DNA of 64,000 nucleotides from Thalassolituus sp006212115 (GCF_040372045.1 NZ_BAABWH010000002.1); one strand, 5' to 3'; positions 17,420 to 27,500 are shown, counted from the stretch's first letter. The notes: generated by a model not told the origin, from the sequence alone. A program made the numbers and translations.

Positions 17420-17479
17420 CGCTGCCTTGCTGTTTGAAGATCTCTGTTTTGATGGTTCGTAACTGATGGTTCATAAGTA

Positions 17480-18820
17480 ATGGTGCGCTGGTACCGATCA
17501 CTCTTCCTACGAATCTTCCTTTGGTTCTGGTTAATGGTGTTCTTCTCCATGACGGTCGCGATAGGCGTGATCGTCTGGATTGAGGATGACTATTATCGTG
17601 AAGCGACTACTCAGGAGATCCGCCTCCTTCGTACCATCGTAGAAACTCAGCGCCCGATACTGGCTGAGGAACGCCGTTTCTGGCGAAGCCTCAAACCGGG
17701 CTGGAATCTGGTCATCACGCCTCTGGATAACATCAGCCAGTTACCCCACGACATTGAAGAGTTTGCTGACGAAGCAGCCGAGCGCACCCAGATACTCTGG
17801 GGGCAGGATGATGGCTGGCAGATGATCGGCCCGGTTAGGCGCGGAAACTACCTTTACGTGGCGGTTGCCCGTCGCGGTTGGCAGGGGCTATTCGAGGACG
17901 AAGATCGCTGGGTGATTCCGATCGCCGTGTTTCTGGTTGTTACTCTGATGTGCTCTTTGCTGGCGTGGTCGATGACACGTCCGGTAAGGCGCCTGCAAGG
18001 GGCTGTGAAACAGCTTGCGAGAGGCGATTTCGATATGTCTGAGCTCAACAAAACGTACCGCCGTCACGACGAAATCGGAGTGCTTACGCAAGAGGTTATC
18101 GATATGGCCGATGCGTTGCAGCGTTTACTTCAGAGTCACCAGCAGCTGTTGCGGGATGTCTCTCACGAGCTCAGGTCGCCTCTTACCCGTTTACAGATTG
18201 CACTGGCGATTGCGCGTAAGAAAGATCATGACAACGTACTGGCCGGTGAGCATGACCGCATTGAGCGTGCGGTTGGGCAGGTTGATAACCTCATTGGTCA
18301 GATGCTGGATCTGGCTCGTCTGCAACAGCAGGATCAGGCAGAGCTGCTGTGTGAAGAGGACGTGGTGCAGGAGCGGGTCCAAGAGTGGCTTGATGATGCT
18401 GAAATCGAGAGCAACGACCACAAACTCACCCTCCGCTTTGAATCAGATAAGGCGTCTATACTGGCTGACTGGGATTGGCTGTTAGTTGAGCGTGCATTCG
18501 ATAATCTGGTGCGCAATGCGATACGTTTCTCGCCCGAGGGCAGTGAGTTGGTGATTGGGTGTCGACTCATCAAGGGCCGCGTTGAGCTGTCGGTTCGCGA
18601 CCACGGCCCAGGCGTACCCGAGGACGAATTATCGAGAATTTTTGATGCCTTCACCCAAGTCGATTCAGCCCGGGATCATGCTTCCGGCGGGTATGGAATT
18701 GGACTGGCCTTGGTCAGTCGTATCACCGAGCTTCATGACGGCACCGTCGTTGCTGAAAACCAGTCTCCGGGTCTTAAGGTCACTCTGTCGTTACCAACTT
18801 TCCCTAAAAAATCGGCGTGA
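17480..18820 (+). CDS. cpxA: Sensor histidine kinase CpxA
   Basis: A 446-residue inner membrane kinase that phosphorylates CpxR on envelope stress. Two membrane segments flank a periplasmic sensor of about 110 residues (TM1 about 10-33, TM2 about 145-165). A HAMP domain follows, then the H-box LLRDVSHELRSPLTRLQIA with H229, an N-box (NLVRNAIRFS), and G-boxes DHGPGVP and GGYGIGLALV. The H-box wording is typical of CpxA. The periplasmic domain is shorter than in E. coli, so the signals sensed may differ. Confidence 0.92.
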   Translation: MVRWYRSLFLRIFLWFWLMVFFSMTVAIGVIVWIEDDYYREATTQEIRLLRTIVETQRPILAEERRFWRSLKPGWNLVITPLDNISQLPHDIEEFADEAAERTQILWGQDDGWQMIGPVRRGNYLYVAVARRGWQGLFEDEDRWVIPIAVFLVVTLMCSLLAWSMTRPVRRLQGAVKQLARGDFDMSELNKTYRRHDEIGVLTQEVIDMADALQRLLQSHQQLLRDVSHELRSPLTRLQIALAIARKKDHDNVLAGEHDRIERAVGQVDNLIGQMLDLARLQQQDQAELLCEEDVVQERVQEWLDDAEIESNDHKLTLRFESDKASILADWDWLLVERAFDNLVRNAIRFSPEGSELVIGCRLIKGRVELSVRDHGPGVPEDELSRIFDAFTQVDSARDHASGGYGIGLALVSRITELHDGTVVAENQSPGLKVTLSLPTFPKKSA

Positions 18821-18978
18821 TGTCATCAAATATTCGTAATTGCCGGTGAAACTGAGTTTTCTTCTGGAATTTCGAAGTTGTTTTTGTTATTAAGTACGAC
18901 CCTTTGTCCCCAGCGCCCCCAGAAGAAGTGGTGCGAGCGGCAAAATTACACAAACAGCGACGAAACTGGACACCGACT

Positions 18979-20241
18979 ATGTCAGAAGATTTCAAACAAG
19001 CGGCTCTGGATTATCACGAATTTCCAAAGCCTGGAAAAATCAGCGTAGAGCTGACTACACCTGCACAAACTTCACGCGACCTGTCACTGGCATACAGCCC
19101 AGGTGTTGCAGAGCCGGTGAAAGAAATCGCTGCTGATCCAGAAAATGCCTACAAGTACACTGCTAAGGGTAACCTTGTAGCAGTTATCTCTGACGGTACC
19201 GCTATCCTCGGTCTGGGTAACCTTGGCCCGCTGGCATCTAAGCCAGTGATGGAAGGTAAGAGCCTGCTGTTCAAGCGCTTTGCTGGTGTTGATTCAATTG
19301 ACATCGAAGTTGAGTCTGAAAGCCCACAAGCCTTCATCGACACAGTTCGTCGTATTGCTAACACCTTCGGTGGTATCAACCTCGAAGACATCAAAGCACC
19401 AGAATGCTTTGAAATTGAACGCACCCTGATCGAGCAGTGTGAAATTCCTGTATTCCACGACGACCAGCACGGTACTGCGATCGTAACGGTTGCGGGTGTT
19501 CTGAACGCTCTGGAAATCGTTGGTAAAGACATCGCTGACGCTAAAATGGCGGTACTGGGCGCGGGCGCTGCTGCTATTTCTTGCTCTAAGCTGCTGATCC
19601 TGGCCGGTATGAAGCCTGAGCACATCTTCATGTGTGACCGTAAAGGTGTGATTCACTCTGGTCGTGACGATCTGAACCAGTACAAAGCTGGCTTCGCGAT
19701 CGACACTGACAAGCGTACCGTCGATGATGCACTGAATGGCGCTGACATCTTCCTGGGTCTGTCTGGTCCTAACATGGTAACGGGCGAGCAGATCAAGACG
19801 ATGGCTGCTAAGCCAATCATCTTTGCATGTGCGAACCCTGTTCCAGAAATCATGCCTGAAGAAGTGGCTGCTGCTCGTGATGACGCCATCATGGCAACAG
19901 GTCGTTCGGACTTCCCTAACCAGGTTAACAACGTACTGGGCTTCCCATTCATCTTCCGTGGTGCATTGGACGTACGTGCTCGTCGCATCAACGAAGAAAT
20001 GAAGCTGGCTGCTGCGAAAGCACTGGCGGGTCTGGCGAAAGAGCCAGTTACTCAGGAAGTTCTGGATGCATACGGCCTGGATGCTCTGGAGTTCGGTCCT
20101 GACTACATCATCCCTAAAGCGGTAGATAGCCGTCTGCTGGGTGTTGTGTCGACTGCAGTTGCTCAGGCAGCGATCGACACGGGTGCGGCTGATGGCCCTC
20201 TGCCAGCAAACTACCCTCTGAAGTCTATTTCAGACATCTGA
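18979..20241 (+). CDS. Malic enzyme, short form
   Basis: A 420-residue enzyme decarboxylating malate to pyruvate with NAD(P)+. It has the malic N-terminal signature SLAYSPGVAEPV, the lysine/tyrosine catalytic region, the metal-binding FHDDQHGTAIV, the nucleotide motif VLGAGAAAISC and the late VNNVLGFPFIFRGALD. It lacks the C-terminal phosphotransacetylase-like domain of MaeB, which makes proteins of about 750 residues. I start at the ATG at 18979; the 25 in-frame codons upstream look like leader. Its strongly biased codon use suggests high expression. A terminator follows. Confidence 0.94.
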   Translation: MSEDFKQAALDYHEFPKPGKISVELTTPAQTSRDLSLAYSPGVAEPVKEIAADPENAYKYTAKGNLVAVISDGTAILGLGNLGPLASKPVMEGKSLLFKRFAGVDSIDIEVESESPQAFIDTVRRIANTFGGINLEDIKAPECFEIERTLIEQCEIPVFHDDQHGTAIVTVAGVLNALEIVGKDIADAKMAVLGAGAAAISCSKLLILAGMKPEHIFMCDRKGVIHSGRDDLNQYKAGFAIDTDKRTVDDALNGADIFLGLSGPNMVTGEQIKTMAAKPIIFACANPVPEIMPEEVAAARDDAIMATGRSDFPNQVNNVLGFPFIFRGALDVRARRINEEMKLAAAKALAGLAKEPVTQEVLDAYGLDALEFGPDYIIPKAVDSRLLGVVSTAVAQAAIDTGAADGPLPANYPLKSISDI

Positions 20242-20257
20242 TCTGAGCTTCATGGGT

Positions 20258-20285
20258 AAAAAAGGCCGCTTATGCGGCCTTTTTT
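20258..20285 (+). terminator. Rho-independent terminator of the malic enzyme gene
   Basis: A perfect 12-base inverted repeat (AAAAAAGGCCGC / GCGGCCTTTTTT) with a TTAT loop lies 17 bases after the stop codon. Confidence 0.92.
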
Positions 20286-20336
20286 GTGGAAGCAGAATAC
20301 GAAAGGAGCTCCACATCTGTTGGCGCGTGGCGTTTA

Positions 20337-20365
20337 TTGACCAAGCTGTCAGTTAAAGGTAGTCT
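20337..20365 (+). promoter_or_regulatory. Possible sigma-70 promoter for the large lipoprotein gene
   Basis: TTGACC (20337-20342) and TAGTCT (20360-20365) are separated by 17 bases and lie 30 bases before the ATG. The -10 match is weak. AGGGAAG precedes the start codon. Confidence 0.4.
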
Positions 20366-20395
20366 CGCGCTATCAATTATTTCAGGGAAGAAGTT

Positions 20396-23300
20396 ATGAC
20401 GTATCGTCACGCCTGTCTGTTCGTGTCTGCTTTGGCTCTTATCTCTTGTGGAGGGGGCGGCGGCTCCTCATCTGGCTCATCTGACTCCACCAATCCAGTA
20501 GCCGAAGGTAGTGCTCCGAACACAGAAAGCACGGATCAGTCATCTGGACGTTCCTACCCCGATTCAATTATCCGCACGAGTGAGGCCAGTAGTCTTCAGT
20601 GTCCCGAGGGTGGAGTCGAAATTCAGTTAGGTATCGACTCTGACCTGAACGGCGTATTGGATGATGCCGAAGTAGACCATTCGCGCACTGTAACCGTGTG
20701 CCATGGGGCATCGAACAAAACCCTGTTTGCAATAGCGGATGCGTCTTCCGAGGAGTGTCCTTCCGGTGGAAGTAAGTTAACGATAGGCTGGGACGAGAAC
20801 GGTGATTCCTCATTGTCAGAGAGCGAGGTCACAGAGCAACACACACTCTGTCAGGGTACAGAGTCTAGTCAGCTTCTGGTCGATACATATGCAACTTTAG
20901 CCAATGAAGATTGTGAGCAGGGCGGTGAGGCTGTCAGCATCGGATTCGACCTGAACGACAATGGGCAACTTGATGATGAAGAGGTAACCAGTACCTCTGG
21001 TTACTGTTATAACGACCTTTACGTCACGCTTGCTGGGGTAGAAACAGACAAAGCAGCCGTTGGTGAATACTGGACTGCAACAGTTACCTATGCCGTATAT
21101 CAGGGCAGGCACTGGGAGCCAGATCTGGAACTGGCTAACGCGCCTTCGTGGATGTCTATCCTTGGGCGTTCAGCCGGATACATACTTGTCGGCGGAGTGC
21201 CGGATTCGGCTGGAGAGTTTTCTGCGACTTTATTGGTGTCAGGCGGAGCAGTAAACGATGAAGTTGAGATTAAAGGTATTGCTCAGCATGCCACTGTGGT
21301 GTCTGTCGTCGAGGTAGATAACAGTTCTCTGGCCTTTGAATTAGAAGAGCCTTTAGATAGTGATCTCGAGATTATTTACTCGCTAGACGACTCCGCCAGC
21401 CAATACACCAGCAATTACCGGCCGACAGTTATGATTCCGGCAGGTGATACTCGGGTTGAGATTCCTAAGACTCAGCAGGAAGGTGATCTGGGTGCGTCTC
21501 TGTTCTCTTTGATGTCTGTAACCGTGCATGACCTTCGAAGTGCAGGCGATTATTACCTGTACGCACCACGTTCTACGTTTTTTATACCTGACAGTGCTCC
21601 TGAGTGGACGATACCCGCACAACAGAATGTGAACCGCACCATTCCGTGTATTTCGAATAACTTTATGTATACCTACGACTACGGGTACGTATACAACTCG
21701 CGGGAATGTATAGCCGTCGATATGTCGCTGACTAATGAACCTGAATGGCTGGAAGTAACAGAAGAATTCAGGCTGGCAGGTATGGCTCCCACTGAGTCTA
21801 TTGCTGAAGAAGGGAGCATTTCGGTTGAGTTCACATTGACGGACGGCAAGCAGTACTCAGTAGAGATTCCTTACCGTGTTGTGAAGCCTGACGCAGATTA
21901 CGATGGCGTTGCGGATGTCGATGACGCTTTTCCAGAAGACCCTCGCTATCAAAGCGACTCTGATAATGACGGTATAGCAGACGGGTGGGAGCTATGGAAT
22001 GTAGATGACCTGGCAACAATAACGGCGACTTCCGACTTTAATCGTGACGGTATTTCTGACCTTTCAGCATTTCAACAGGGCCTTCCGTTAAATCTACTGG
22101 AGATAGATTTTGAATCAGGTGCTCTACCCTCTGGGTGGGTTGCCGACGACTGGTCTGTAACTGATTCCGTTGCTTACCGAGGCGAATACTCTGTTTTTGG
22201 GTCTGGCAATTACAATGACTTGTCTTTTCCGCTGGAAATTCAGGACAGTCGTATAGCTCTGCGCGTTTTCGTTCCATCCGAGGCAGCATCAGAGTCTTCT
22301 ACGAGCGTTAATGTCAGATTCAGGCCGGTAAATGGCTTAGGTATTGAAACAAGTCGTAGCTTTTACCTGGCAAGCGGAGATGCTGAAGGTTGGCGGCTAC
22401 TAGAGATGGATGTTCCGGCTGGTCGCTATAAGGCTACTATCAGCCTCTATCAGTACGAAGGCAACAATGCTCAGATTTACATCGATTGGATTACGGGTAT
22501 TGCCGGTCCAACACCGGGAGACGCTGACGAGGACGGAATCCCCAATTATCTTGAAATATACGAGCAGGAAATAGTGGCCGTAGAGGGTGACTCAGACGGC
22601 GATGGTATCCCGGATGAAGACGATGCTTTTCCGAATGACGCCGCTTATTATGAAGATTTTGATGAAGATGGTATGCCGGATGACTGGGAGAATCAGTATG
22701 GATGGTACGGCGACTTCTATGCCGACGACGATATTGATGATGATGGTCGCTCCAATCTGGAAGAATACCTGGCCGGTTCCTCCCCAGTTATTGGTAACTT
22801 ATCGGTAAGGCCCGATATTATTCGCGCTTCCAGCGGACAAACAATTACTCTCGCTCCACATTTGAATGATGGGGCTGCATCTAACACGATTTTGGTAAGT
22901 ATCGATGCGCCTGCTAATGGTTCGCTGATCTTGACCAATGGAGAGTATCGCTTCACCCCACCTGAGGATTATGTTGGCTGGATTGTTACTGAATATACAG
23001 TGACAGATGGCATTGACACAGACCGGGGTGAAATATTTATCAAAGTGACCGATACCATTCCGCCACAATTGGTGAAACTGGTGTCGGGCTCGGAAGGCGC
23101 GAGTGCTGCTTTGTTCGATGATGGCTCCTTGTATATGTGGGGGAATAACGAATCTGGACAACTTGGCAACGGAACACTTTTCAGTTCCGCGTCGCCTTCT
23201 CTGACTATGCACAGTGTTACCGATGTGGCGTTATATCTGTCCAGGTATTCCAGTCTCAACTATGTTGTCGCAATCAAAGAAGATGGCTCGTTGTGGCAAT

Positions 23301-24556
23301 GGGGATATGGCGCTACCGCTCCCGGAGAGATTGCGTTACCTGAGGGAGAGTTGGCTCAGCAGGTTGCTATCGCTGGTAGTGAAACATTTATTGTGACCAG
23401 AGCAGGAACACTTCTGAAACGAAGTTATTATGACGATTTCTCAACATTGCCAACGATTCAGAGAGTACCTTTGGTCGAGAGTATCAGTGCTGGACATAAT
23501 CACGAACTGATTCTGACCCGTGATGGACAGGTTTATTCTCGTGGTGCAAATGAGTACGGTCAGTTGGGTCAAGGTGACAATGATTACTCCTCCGTATGGA
23601 GCCCCGTATCCAAATTAAACGTTTCTATTGCACAGATTTCGGTGGGAGAATCTTCGAGCTTTGCGATTTCTGATGCGGGTGATTTGTATGCCTGGGGGCG
23701 CAATAATAATTATCAACTCGGGGATGGAACAGACATTGATCGTAATGTTCCGGTATTGGTTACCAGTGGCATTGCACAGGTAGCTGCAGGCCACAATTTC
23801 TCGCTATTTTTGACGGGTTCGGGCGATGTTCTTGGGTCTGGATACCCGACTTACGCTGTGTTGGGACGTGACTGCTATAAACACCCGGGTGTCGTTCAAT
23901 GCCTTGTCGGGAGTAACGCTACTTATGTGGCTGCGGGCTCCACTACCAGTTTTATTGATCGCGATGGTGTGACTCAGGTATTTGGTAATAATGAGCATGG
24001 TCTTTCGGGCACTGGCAGTTACCGTGAGCGTGTGTTGGGTTTAACTGTTGCCTGGATGCAAGACGCTTATATCGGCGGTTCTGGTCATGTGGGCTTTGAA
24101 GACCAGTCTATACCGGCAAATTGGAGTAATCCTGGCCAATTCTGGGAAATTACAGGGGACGACGCGAATGCTGGTAATTATTCGATAAAAACGAGTTCAA
24201 CTTTAGATGACTACCAAACTGCAAGTCTCGCTATTCAGACGGAGACAGGTGCTAGTAATGTTCGTTTCAAAGTCCGTACGAGTACCGAAGCAGATTATGA
24301 CGAATTAATATTCCTGATCGATGGGGAAGAGAAATTCCGATTGAGTGGAGAAAATAACTGGATAGATTCCGGGGCTTTCGCAGTAACGGCAGGACTACAC
24401 ACATTTGAGTGGCGTTACACGAAAGACGGAGGTACTTCCGTAGGCGACGACACCGTGTGGCTGGATGATATTGAAATTCCCCTGGATACGGATGGTGACG
24501 GCATTCTTGATTCCGTTGATAGTGAGCCTAATCGCTATAACGGAGACATAGATTAA
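20396..24556 (+). CDS. Giant lipoprotein with calcium-type repeats and an RCC1-like propeller
   Basis: A 1386-residue exported protein. Its signal peptide ends in the lipobox LISC (C18), followed by a flexible Gly/Ser tract. Three Cys-containing repeats come next (CPEGG...GIDSDLNGVLDDAEV; CPSGG...; CEQGG...), about residues 65-205. Calcium-binding thrombospondin-3-like D-x-D-x-DG repeats lie near residues 498-520, 732-760 and at the very end. A cadherin-like strand domain (SLILTNGEYRFTPPEDYVG) is at about 840-890. At least four RCC1-type repeats (LYMWGNNESGQLGNGT and similar) fill 895-1220, and a jelly-roll-like domain follows at 1230-1360. I infer a surface-anchored adhesin or scaffold. No enzyme motif was seen. 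The next gene encodes a small outer membrane protein. Confidence 0.85.
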   Translation: MTYRHACLFVSALALISCGGGGGSSSGSSDSTNPVAEGSAPNTESTDQSSGRSYPDSIIRTSEASSLQCPEGGVEIQLGIDSDLNGVLDDAEVDHSRTVTVCHGASNKTLFAIADASSEECPSGGSKLTIGWDENGDSSLSESEVTEQHTLCQGTESSQLLVDTYATLANEDCEQGGEAVSIGFDLNDNGQLDDEEVTSTSGYCYNDLYVTLAGVETDKAAVGEYWTATVTYAVYQGRHWEPDLELANAPSWMSILGRSAGYILVGGVPDSAGEFSATLLVSGGAVNDEVEIKGIAQHATVVSVVEVDNSSLAFELEEPLDSDLEIIYSLDDSASQYTSNYRPTVMIPAGDTRVEIPKTQQEGDLGASLFSLMSVTVHDLRSAGDYYLYAPRSTFFIPDSAPEWTIPAQQNVNRTIPCISNNFMYTYDYGYVYNSRECIAVDMSLTNEPEWLEVTEEFRLAGMAPTESIAEEGSISVEFTLTDGKQYSVEIPYRVVKPDADYDGVADVDDAFPEDPRYQSDSDNDGIADGWELWNVDDLATITATSDFNRDGISDLSAFQQGLPLNLLEIDFESGALPSGWVADDWSVTDSVAYRGEYSVFGSGNYNDLSFPLEIQDSRIALRVFVPSEAASESSTSVNVRFRPVNGLGIETSRSFYLASGDAEGWRLLEMDVPAGRYKATISLYQYEGNNAQIYIDWITGIAGPTPGDADEDGIPNYLEIYEQEIVAVEGDSDGDGIPDEDDAFPNDAAYYEDFDEDGMPDDWENQYGWYGDFYADDDIDDDGRSNLEEYLAGSSPVIGNLSVRPDIIRASSGQTITLAPHLNDGAASNTILVSIDAPANGSLILTNGEYRFTPPEDYVGWIVTEYTVTDGIDTDRGEIFIKVTDTIPPQLVKLVSGSEGASAALFDDGSLYMWGNNESGQLGNGTLFSSASPSLTMHSVTDVALYLSRYSSLNYVVAIKEDGSLWQWGYGATAPGEIALPEGELAQQVAIAGSETFIVTRAGTLLKRSYYDDFSTLPTIQRVPLVESISAGHNHELILTRDGQVYSRGANEYGQLGQGDNDYSSVWSPVSKLNVSIAQISVGESSSFAISDAGDLYAWGRNNNYQLGDGTDIDRNVPVLVTSGIAQVAAGHNFSLFLTGSGDVLGSGYPTYAVLGRDCYKHPGVVQCLVGSNATYVAAGSTTSFIDRDGVTQVFGNNEHGLSGTGSYRERVLGLTVAWMQDAYIGGSGHVGFEDQSIPANWSNPGQFWEITGDDANAGNYSIKTSSTLDDYQTASLAIQTETGASNVRFKVRTSTEADYDELIFLIDGEEKFRLSGENNWIDSGAFAVTAGLHTFEWRYTKDGGTSVGDDTVWLDDIEIPLDTDGDGILDSVDSEPNRYNGDID

Positions 24557-24650
24557 TAAATATTAAGTCAGTTTTGTAACGGAGATAGTCGTTCCTCCAA
24601 ATACTGATATTTAATATTAAAATATATCTTAATTGTAATAAGGAAAGTTG

Positions 24651-25226
24651 ATGTTAAACCTGCGCATTTCTACGCTTGCTCTTCTTCTCGCATGCGGCTC
24701 GGCTATTGCTGATGATGAGATGGCTACTTCTGATTCGAAGTCCGTGCCGAACGATGAAGTTGATACCCACGAAAGCGTTGCCAGTATCGGTCTAGGCTTG
24801 GGAGTGCCTTATGGTTTCTTGGGTGGAAATCTAGCGTTCAAACTTAATGAGTCGGTTGACCTCTCATTGGGTTTGGGGGGCGGCATCGATACCGCTTTTT
24901 CTTTTGGCGGACGTATGTATCCCAAAGAAACCTCGAAGTTACGCTTCTCTCTTTTGTATGGAACGAATGCATACCTTGAGAAAGGTGAGTGCAGTGGGTC
25001 CAGCTATTATTCTGAATGTGAACTGACGTATGAAGGCTTCAATGGATTGAACTTAGGTGTTGGTGCTGGTCCGAGAGCGGGAGAGAGAGGTTGGAATATT
25101 GACTTGCTATTAATTCTTACATCTGATGCTTTTGACGAGGCTGACCGGTTGGAAGAAGAAGGTGAAGACGTTGAAAGTGACGGCGGTCGAGTTCTGTTCT
25201 CATTTGGATATCAATGGGATCTTTAA
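24651..25226 (+). CDS. Small outer-membrane beta-barrel-like protein
   Basis: A 191-residue exported protein. A signal peptide ends AIA near residue 22, then an acidic linker, then alternating polar/hydrophobic Gly-rich strands (SIGLGLGVPYGFLGGNLAF, SLGLGGGIDTAFSFGGRMY) and a C-terminal VLFSFGYQWDL typical of barrel proteins, though it ends in Leu. The Cys pair CSGSSYYSEC could form a loop disulfide. I use the ATG at 24651 with AAGGAA upstream, not the TTG just before. It lies 94 A+T-rich bases after the large lipoprotein gene. No function is recognised. Confidence 0.65.
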   Translation: MLNLRISTLALLLACGSAIADDEMATSDSKSVPNDEVDTHESVASIGLGLGVPYGFLGGNLAFKLNESVDLSLGLGGGIDTAFSFGGRMYPKETSKLRFSLLYGTNAYLEKGECSGSSYYSECELTYEGFNGLNLGVGAGPRAGERGWNIDLLLILTSDAFDEADRLEEEGEDVESDGGRVLFSFGYQWDL

Positions 25227-25262
25227 TGCACTAGGCATATGACTTTCGCAGAAATTAACAAT

Positions 25263-25290
25263 AAAAAACCCGGCAGTCGCCGGGTTTTTT
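25263..25290. terminator. Bidirectional terminator between convergent genes
   Basis: A perfect 12-base inverted repeat, AAAAAACCCGGC / GCCGGGTTTTTT with an AGTC loop, separates the barrel gene from typA. Tracts on both sides let it serve both strands. Confidence 0.92.
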
Positions 25291-25307
25291 ATTTGCCTCA
25301 AAAAAGC

Positions 25308-27125
25308 TTATGCGCTCTTTTTAGGCTTAGCGCGCTTACGCTCGTTTTCGGTCAGCAACTTCTTACGCAGACGGATGCTGGTAGGTGTTACTTCAACCAG
25401 TTCATCGTCTTCGATGAATTCCAGCGCCTGTTCCAGTGTGTGCTTCACAGGTGGAGTCAGGTTGATCGCTTCATCGGTACCGGATGCACGAACGTTGGTC
25501 AGCTGCTTGGCTTTGGTTGGGTTAACCACCAAGTCGTTATCACGGCTGTGCAGGCCGACGATCATGCCTTCGTACACTTCTGTTGCTGGTGATACGAACA
25601 GACGACCACGCTCCTGCAGAGTGAACAGGGCATAACCCAGTACTTTACCGGCAACCATAGAGACCAGTACGCCGTTGTGGCGAGTAGCGCCCAGTGACGT
25701 CTGTACAGGACCATAGTGGTCGAATACGTTGGTCAGGATGCCGGAACCAGAGGTCATGGTCATGAACTGGTTACGGAAACCAATCAGGCCACGTGCAGGC
25801 ATGATGAACTCAAGGCGGGTACGGCCTTTGCCATCTGGAACCATGTTGGTCATCTCGGCGCGACGGTTACCCATCTCTTCCATGATGGAGCCTTGGTGCT
25901 CGTCTTCGATGTCGATAACCACCTGCTCGTATGGCTCTTGCAGTTCACCGTTCACTTCTTTCTGAACCACTTCTGGCTTACCAATCGCCATTTCGAAGCC
26001 TTCGCGACGCATGCTTTCGATCAGTACCGACAAGTGCAGTTCACCACGACCAGAGACTTTGAATTTCTCTGGGCTGTCGCCTTGTTCAACACGCAGTGCC
26101 ACGTTGTGGATCAGTTCCTGATCCAGACGATCTTTGATGTTGCGCGAGGTCACGTACTTACCTTCTTTACCAGCGAACGGAGAATCGTTCACCTGGAAGG
26201 TCATGCTTACGGTTGGCTCATCAACAGTCAGTGGTGGCAGCGCTTCGACTTCGCCAACGGCACACAGGGTGTCGGAGATGTTCAGGCCATCGATACCAGA
26301 GATACACACGATGTCACCGGCGGCGGCTTCTTCAACATCAACACGGTTCAGGCCGTGGAAGCCTTTAACCTGCTGGATACGACCCTTGCGAGTGTTGCCT
26401 TCCGCAGTGATCAGCTGGATGTCTGTACCCGGCTTCAGTTTGCCGCGAGTGATGCGGCCAACACCGATAACGCCAACGAAGCTGTCGTAGTCGAGTGCAG
26501 AAACCTGCATCTGGAATGGGCCGTCCAGTTCTACTTTTGGTGCTTCAACGTGATCAACGATCATCTGAAACAGCGGCGACATGTCGTCAGCCATGTTGTC
26601 AGGATCATCCCCAGCAATACCGTTCAGAGCTGAGGCGTAGATCACAGGGAAGTCGAGCTGCTCTTCGGTCGCACCCAAGCGGTCGAACAGGTCGAAGATC
26701 TCGTCCATTACCCAGTCAGGGCGTGCGCCCGGACGGTCGATTTTGTTGATAACAACGATAGGACGCAGGCCGCGCTCGAATGCTTTCTGGGTTACGAAGC
26801 GGGTCTGAGGCATTGGGCCATCTACCGCGTCTACCAGCAAACACACTGAGTCAACCATCGACATAACACGCTCTACTTCACCACCGAAGTCGGCGTGTCC
26901 GGGGGTGTCAACGATGTTGATACGGTAGTCGTTCCATTTAATGGCGGTGTTTTTCGCCAGAATGGTAATGCCGCGCTCTTTCTCCTGATCATTGGAGTCC
27001 ATCACTCGCTCGCCACCCTGGTTGCGGTCCAGAGTGCCGGACTGCTCCAGCAGTTTATCAACCAGAGTGGTTTTACCATGGTCAACGTGCGCGATGATGG
27101 CGATGTTTCTGAGATTCTCAATCAC
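25308..27125 (-). CDS. typA: Translational GTPase TypA/BipA
   Basis: A 605-residue ribosome-binding GTPase of the EF-G family that assists 50S assembly and stress adaptation. The G domain shows AHVDHGKTTLVDKLL (G1), RGITI (G2), DTPGHADFGGEV (G3) and NKIDRP (G4). The C-terminal half carries EF-G-like domains and the BipA-specific end. The start is a GTG at 27125, giving MIENLRNIAIIAHVD in line with E. coli, with AAGG eight bases upstream. A TATACT-type -10 lies at 27203-27208 on the same strand. The gene diverges from glnA. Confidence 0.97.
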   Translation of the reverse strand: MIENLRNIAIIAHVDHGKTTLVDKLLEQSGTLDRNQGGERVMDSNDQEKERGITILAKNTAIKWNDYRINIVDTPGHADFGGEVERVMSMVDSVCLLVDAVDGPMPQTRFVTQKAFERGLRPIVVINKIDRPGARPDWVMDEIFDLFDRLGATEEQLDFPVIYASALNGIAGDDPDNMADDMSPLFQMIVDHVEAPKVELDGPFQMQVSALDYDSFVGVIGVGRITRGKLKPGTDIQLITAEGNTRKGRIQQVKGFHGLNRVDVEEAAAGDIVCISGIDGLNISDTLCAVGEVEALPPLTVDEPTVSMTFQVNDSPFAGKEGKYVTSRNIKDRLDQELIHNVALRVEQGDSPEKFKVSGRGELHLSVLIESMRREGFEMAIGKPEVVQKEVNGELQEPYEQVVIDIEDEHQGSIMEEMGNRRAEMTNMVPDGKGRTRLEFIMPARGLIGFRNQFMTMTSGSGILTNVFDHYGPVQTSLGATRHNGVLVSMVAGKVLGYALFTLQERGRLFVSPATEVYEGMIVGLHSRDNDLVVNPTKAKQLTNVRASGTDEAINLTPPVKHTLEQALEFIEDDELVEVTPTSIRLRKKLLTENERKRAKPKKSA

Positions 27126-27391
27126 AACAGTAGCCTTCAGTATTGTGAGCCCTGATGGCGCTGCGAGGGCAGAATCAGGAGCAGGTTAAAATTTGAGCGC
27201 GGAGTATACCTGAAACACTTTACTGCAGGGATATTTCTTTCGTGTGTCACGGGTCTAATCCATGGTCAATCTGGGCGTAACTGGATTGCCATCAAAAAAG
27301 CACGTTTTTGCACCAAAGATCATGTACGTAGAACGGCGCTGATCATATACTGTGCGAGCCTGAAATCGCACACCCGATAGCAGGGAATTAA

Positions 27392-27408
27392 TGCATTAAT
27401 ATGGTGCA
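27392..27408 (+). promoter_or_regulatory. NtrC-binding site 1 upstream of glnA
   Basis: TGCATT-AATAT-GGTGCA matches the NtrC consensus TGCACC-N5-GGTGCA at ten of twelve half-site bases. It lies about 95-110 bases upstream of the sigma-54 promoter, a normal enhancer position. Confidence 0.7.
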
Positions 27409-27422
27409 CATTACCAGATGTG

Positions 27423-27439
27423 TGATCTTATTTGGTGCA
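27423..27439 (+). promoter_or_regulatory. NtrC-binding site 2 upstream of glnA (one strong half)
   Basis: TGATCT-TATTT-GGTGCA has a perfect right half-site and a weak left one. The spacing from site 1 is 31 bases centre to centre, three helical turns, which suits cooperative NtrC binding. A third, weaker TGCACC half-site is at 27309-27314. Confidence 0.55.
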
Positions 27440-27500
27440 CTGCAAGTGTGCGGCATTCCGGGTGAGCCTGTAATTACTGGCCTTGTGGTGATGTCCAGAA

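Noticed and set aside
18904..18978. N-terminal 25-residue extension of the malic enzyme
   Set aside because: The upstream codons have no family similarity and lie in a probable leader; the ATG at 18979 fits the known N-terminus.
25716..26633. Long plus-strand open frame (305 codons) inside typA
   Set aside because: It is antisense to a certain gene with strong codon bias, is rich in His, Phe and Val as such shadows are, and lacks a ribosome site.
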